From: Clostridium cavendishii DSM 21758
Lineage (GTDB): Bacteria; Bacillota; Clostridia; Clostridiales; Clostridiaceae
Direction of reading: 5' to 3'
Assembly: GCF_900141845.1 (NCBI RefSeq)
Contig: NZ_FQZB01000009.1
Coordinates: 1 to 64,000, forward strand
DNA length: 64,000 nt
The position numbers and the translations under genes are program-made. Position 1 is the stretch's first letter. Each line of letters begins with the position of its first letter. This document shows positions 61,186 through 64,000 of the stretch, in pieces. The notes under the pieces are model-generated. The model was not told the DNA's origin. It worked only from the letters and a program-made list of their open reading frames with translations, and searched no databases.

Positions 61186-61905
61186 TTAAAACTCTCCTTT
61201 AAAAATTAAAACTGTAATATTATCCTTACCTCCTACACTTTTAGCTTGCGTAACTAAATTTTCACAAACTACTTGAAGGTTACTGCTATTTTTTATGAAA
61301 TTTAATATTTCCGTTTTCGTAACATCATTGGTAAGTCCATCTGTACACAATATAAAATATTCATATTGATTATTTTCTATATTATAAATATCAACATCTA
61401 TTTTAACATTTGTTCCTACAGCTCTAGTTATTATATTCTTTCTTGGATGAACTCTAGCTTGCTCCTCTGTAATTGATCCACAATCCAAAAGCTCTTGTAC
61501 TAGAGAATGATCCTTTGTTACTTTTACTATAGTATCTTTACTAATAGCAAAACAAGAACTATCTCCTACATTGGCTATTTGTATTTTATTATTAAATTTT
61601 ATAGCTGCTATAATTGTAGTACCCATTCCTTGTAGAGCTTCATTATCTAATGAATACTTAAAAATTTTATAATTTATATCAACTATCGCATCTGTAAGAA
61701 GCTTTTCTTTATCATAATTATTGTAATTTAGCTTTACAAAATCTATTATGCCTTCTACTGCCATTTTGCTAGCAATTTCTCCTGCATTATGTCCACCCAT
61801 ACCATCTGCAACTACAAATATACTAAATTCATCACATATATAACTATTAACATAATCCTCATTAATGCTTCTATAATTACCTATATCAGTAATGTGACCT
61901 ATCAT
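61186..61905 (-). CDS. prpC: PP2C-type phosphatase PrpC
   Basis: 239 residues. Metal-binding VVADGMGGHNAGEIAS and CTDGLTND; partner that reverses PrkC phosphorylation. Stop abuts the prkC start, so the two are coupled. Confidence 0.96.
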   Translation of the reverse strand: MIGHITDIGNYRSINEDYVNSYICDEFSIFVVADGMGGHNAGEIASKMAVEGIIDFVKLNYNNYDKEKLLTDAIVDINYKIFKYSLDNEALQGMGTTIIAAIKFNNKIQIANVGDSSCFAISKDTIVKVTKDHSLVQELLDCGSITEEQARVHPRKNIITRAVGTNVKIDVDIYNIENNQYEYFILCTDGLTNDVTKTEILNFIKNSSNLQVVCENLVTQAKSVGGKDNITVLIFKGEF

Positions 61906-61915
61906 ATTCCTCCCC

Positions 61916-62950
61916 CTATCGGTTATTTTCCTTTAAATAACTTCTTCTAAGCTGCCCACAAGCAGCATTAATATCTGTTCCCATTTCACGTCTTACTGTT
62001 GCCTCTACACCATAACCTTTTAGAATTTCCGCAAACCTATCTATATCACTTTTTGAAGGTCTTCTAAATTCATTTTCCTTTATTTCATTTACGGGAATTA
62101 AATTAACATGACATAACATACCCTTTAAAAGCTTTCCTAATGCTTTGGCATCCTCAGAACCATCATTAACACCCTTAACTAATGAATATTCAAAGGTAAC
62201 TCGTCTTTTTGTTTTCTCTATAAAATATCTACAAGCTTTTAATATTTCATCTATAGAATATTTATTTGCTATAGGCATTATTTGCTTTCTTTTTTCATCT
62301 GTTACTGAATGCAGTGAAATAGCTAATGTTATTTGAGTATCTAAATCTGCTAATTCATAAATTTTAGGAACTATACCACAAGTTGATAGTGTTATATGTC
62401 TTTGCCCTATATTAAGTCCATAATCAGCATTAACAAGACTTAAAAACTTTATCACATTTTCATAATTATCAAACGGTTCCCCACTACCCATAAGAACTAT
62501 ATTCGATATTCTGTCATTTAAAACTTTTTGACCTAAAATAACCTGAGCTAAAATTTCTCCTGCTGTAAGATCTCTTATTCTACCATCTATAGTTGAAGCA
62601 CAAAACTTACATCCCATTCTGCAACCAACTTGTGAAGATACACATATAGAATTTCCATGCTTATATTTCATAAGAACAGTTTCTATTAAGTTGCCATCTT
62701 TTAAAGCAAGTAACATCTTCTTTGTATCATCTTCTTTAGATTCAAAAACCTCAACAATTTCCGGAAGCCCTATATAAAAATTAGTCTTCAGTTTTTCTAT
62801 TAACGTTTTTGGAACATTTTTCATATCATCAAAGCTATTTATATCCTTATAAAGCCAATCAAAAACTTGCTTTGCCCTAAATGCTCCCTCTTTATTTTCT
62901 TTCATCCAAGCTTGTAATTCTTGCAAATTAAAGTTTAGTATATTTTCCAC
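61916..62950 (-). CDS. rlmN: 23S rRNA (adenine-C2)-methyltransferase RlmN
   Basis: 344 residues. Radical SAM CRMGCKFCAS, plus the C-terminal Cys in DINAACGQLRR and the conserved CVSSQVGC used as methyl carrier. Modifies A2503 of 23S rRNA and A37 of some tRNAs. Confidence 0.97.
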   Translation of the reverse strand: MENILNFNLQELQAWMKENKEGAFRAKQVFDWLYKDINSFDDMKNVPKTLIEKLKTNFYIGLPEIVEVFESKEDDTKKMLLALKDGNLIETVLMKYKHGNSICVSSQVGCRMGCKFCASTIDGRIRDLTAGEILAQVILGQKVLNDRISNIVLMGSGEPFDNYENVIKFLSLVNADYGLNIGQRHITLSTCGIVPKIYELADLDTQITLAISLHSVTDEKRKQIMPIANKYSIDEILKACRYFIEKTKRRVTFEYSLVKGVNDGSEDAKALGKLLKGMLCHVNLIPVNEIKENEFRRPSKSDIDRFAEILKGYGVEATVRREMGTDINAACGQLRRSYLKENNR

Positions 62951-62961
62951 CGTATCACCTA

Positions 62962-64000
62962 CTACCTTTTTTTAAGTTTTGCTATAAAAAAGCCATCCAT
63001 ATATTCATTTGGTAATATTGTTACAGAACCATTCTCATTGTTTATTATGTTTTTTGAATTTCCTATAAACACTTTTTCTATTACTGCATCATTATGTTTA
63101 TCTAAAAACCAATCTATATTTTCTTCATTTTCCTTTTTGTTAAGTGTGCATGTAGAGTATATCAATTCTCCACCAACTCTTAAATATTCCCAAGCATTTT
63201 CCATTATATTCCTTTGGATTTGAACTAAATCTCTTAATTCCCTAGCATTCTTAGTCCATTTAATCTCAGGTTTCTTTCTTATTATACCTATTCCAGAACA
63301 AGGTACATCTATTAATACTTTAGTTGCATAATTTATATATTTAGCATTTAATTTGGTTGCATCCATAATATCAGTTTTTATATTTTCAAGATGTAGTCTT
63401 TCCTTATGTTCTTCTATAAGTTTTAACTTATGTTCATGAACATCAAACGCTAAAACTTCACCTTCATTTTGTAAAAGCTCTGCTATGTGAGTTGTTTTTC
63501 CTCCTGGTGCACTGCAAAGATCCATAACAATATCATTTGAATCAAAGTTAAATAAAGGTGCAACCATCATAGCACTTTCGTCCTGAACTGTAATATCACC
63601 AGATATAAATAATGGATTCTTTTCGATAGTACTTCCCTTATTTATCTTTATAGCATCTGGTGAAATACTACCTTCTTCTACATCATATCCTTCTTCTTCT
63701 AGCTTTTCAAAAACTTCATCATAATCAGATTTGTTACTATTAACTCTAACAGTAATATTAGGTCTATAATTTAATCCTTTTAGTATTTCTAATGCAAGTT
63801 CTTCACCATATTGAAGTATAAATAACTTTACCATCCATTTATCAAAAGAATAATCAAAACATATGCTTTCTAGTTTTGCAAATCCTTCTTTATAATTTTT
63901 CTTTTCATTTCTTATATAATTTCTAAGAACACCATTGACAAATCTTGAAGAATTTTGTGATACTTCTTTAGATAGATTAACAGAATCATTTACCACTGCA
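62962..64000 (-). CDS. rsmB: 16S rRNA (cytosine-C5)-methyltransferase RsmB, partial
   Basis: The frame continues past the right edge, so the N-terminal NusB-like domain is incomplete. Visible: RFVNGVLRNYIRNEKK, SAM loop LCSAPGGKTTHIAELL, catalytic DVPCSGIGIIRKKPEI and STCTL. Methylates C967 of 16S rRNA. Just upstream of rlmN, the common order. Confidence 0.95.
   Translation of the reverse strand, partial: AVVNDSVNLSKEVSQNSSRFVNGVLRNYIRNEKKNYKEGFAKLESICFDYSFDKWMVKLFILQYGEELALEILKGLNYRPNITVRVNSNKSDYDEVFEKLEEEGYDVEEGSISPDAIKINKGSTIEKNPLFISGDITVQDESAMMVAPLFNFDSNDIVMDLCSAPGGKTTHIAELLQNEGEVLAFDVHEHKLKLIEEHKERLHLENIKTDIMDATKLNAKYINYATKVLIDVPCSGIGIIRKKPEIKWTKNARELRDLVQIQRNIMENAWEYLRVGGELIYSTCTLNKKENEENIDWFLDKHNDAVIEKVFIGNSKNIINNENGSVTILPNEYMDGFFIAKLKKR

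Overview
The window looks like a low-GC, spore-forming Clostridium (sensu stricto type). Three things support this: the strongly AT-rich codon use, the order of the housekeeping genes (prkC-prpC-rlmN-rsmB, rpmB-spoVM-thiN-rpe-rsgA, smc-ftsY-ylxM-ffh-rpsP-trmD-rplS), and the sporulation genes spoVM, spoVS and ylbJ. No tRNA, rRNA or CRISPR array was seen.

Region 1 (1 to about 28,600) is most of a siphovirus-type prophage. Its left end lies outside the window. From right to left it holds: a large serine integrase and a CI-like repressor on the plus strand; a divergent control region with repeated CGAAAGTAT operators; a Cro-like gene and an antirepressor; an early block (Gam-like protein, ERF recombinase, replisome organiser containing an iteron-like origin, HNH proteins, a phage radical SAM protein, a Holliday junction resolvase); an ArpU/RinA-like late activator gene; and the late operon on the minus strand (terminases, portal, MuF-type minor capsid protein, scaffold, capsid, connector and minor proteins, tail tube, frameshifted tail chaperones, tape measure). 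Lysis, baseplate and fibre genes must lie to the left of the window.

Regulatory architecture is the most unusual aspect of the prophage. Three perfectly phased 11-bp repeats sit upstream of -10 boxes that lack a -35, just downstream of the activator gene. The late operon contains five minus-strand intrinsic terminators, which suggests antitermination or several promoters. Two gene cassettes are bracketed by matching inverted repeats and carry rRNA-leader-like boxA sequences. Two tiny plus-strand genes with near-identical promoters are inserted against the direction of the phage operons. The portal-proximal MuF protein carries a C-terminal HxHP...S..D (JAB/MPN-like) domain and is followed by a small gene, an arrangement like that of phage MuF polymorphic toxins.

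Region 2 (about 28,600 to 29,643) is the attachment junction. The prophage has split a yifB/comM-type AAA+ gene, whose N-terminal two thirds remain here. The integrase stop codon appears to come from host sequence.

Region 3 (29,700 to 64,000) is conserved host chromosome, nearly all on the minus strand: yraN; rnhB-rbgA; rplS-trmD-rimM-khpA-rpsP-ffh-ylxM; ftsY-smc; spoVS; an Elp3-like radical SAM gene and rnc; acpP, plsX, rpmF and the YceD gene; ackA-pta; tmcAL and ylbJ (plus strand); coaD-rsmD-recG-fakA-asp23; rpmB (plus strand); spoVM; thiN-rpe-rsgA-prkC-prpC-rlmN-rsmB. It covers ribosome assembly, membrane targeting, chromosome condensation, acetate metabolism, phospholipid synthesis and cell-wall-sensing kinase signalling.
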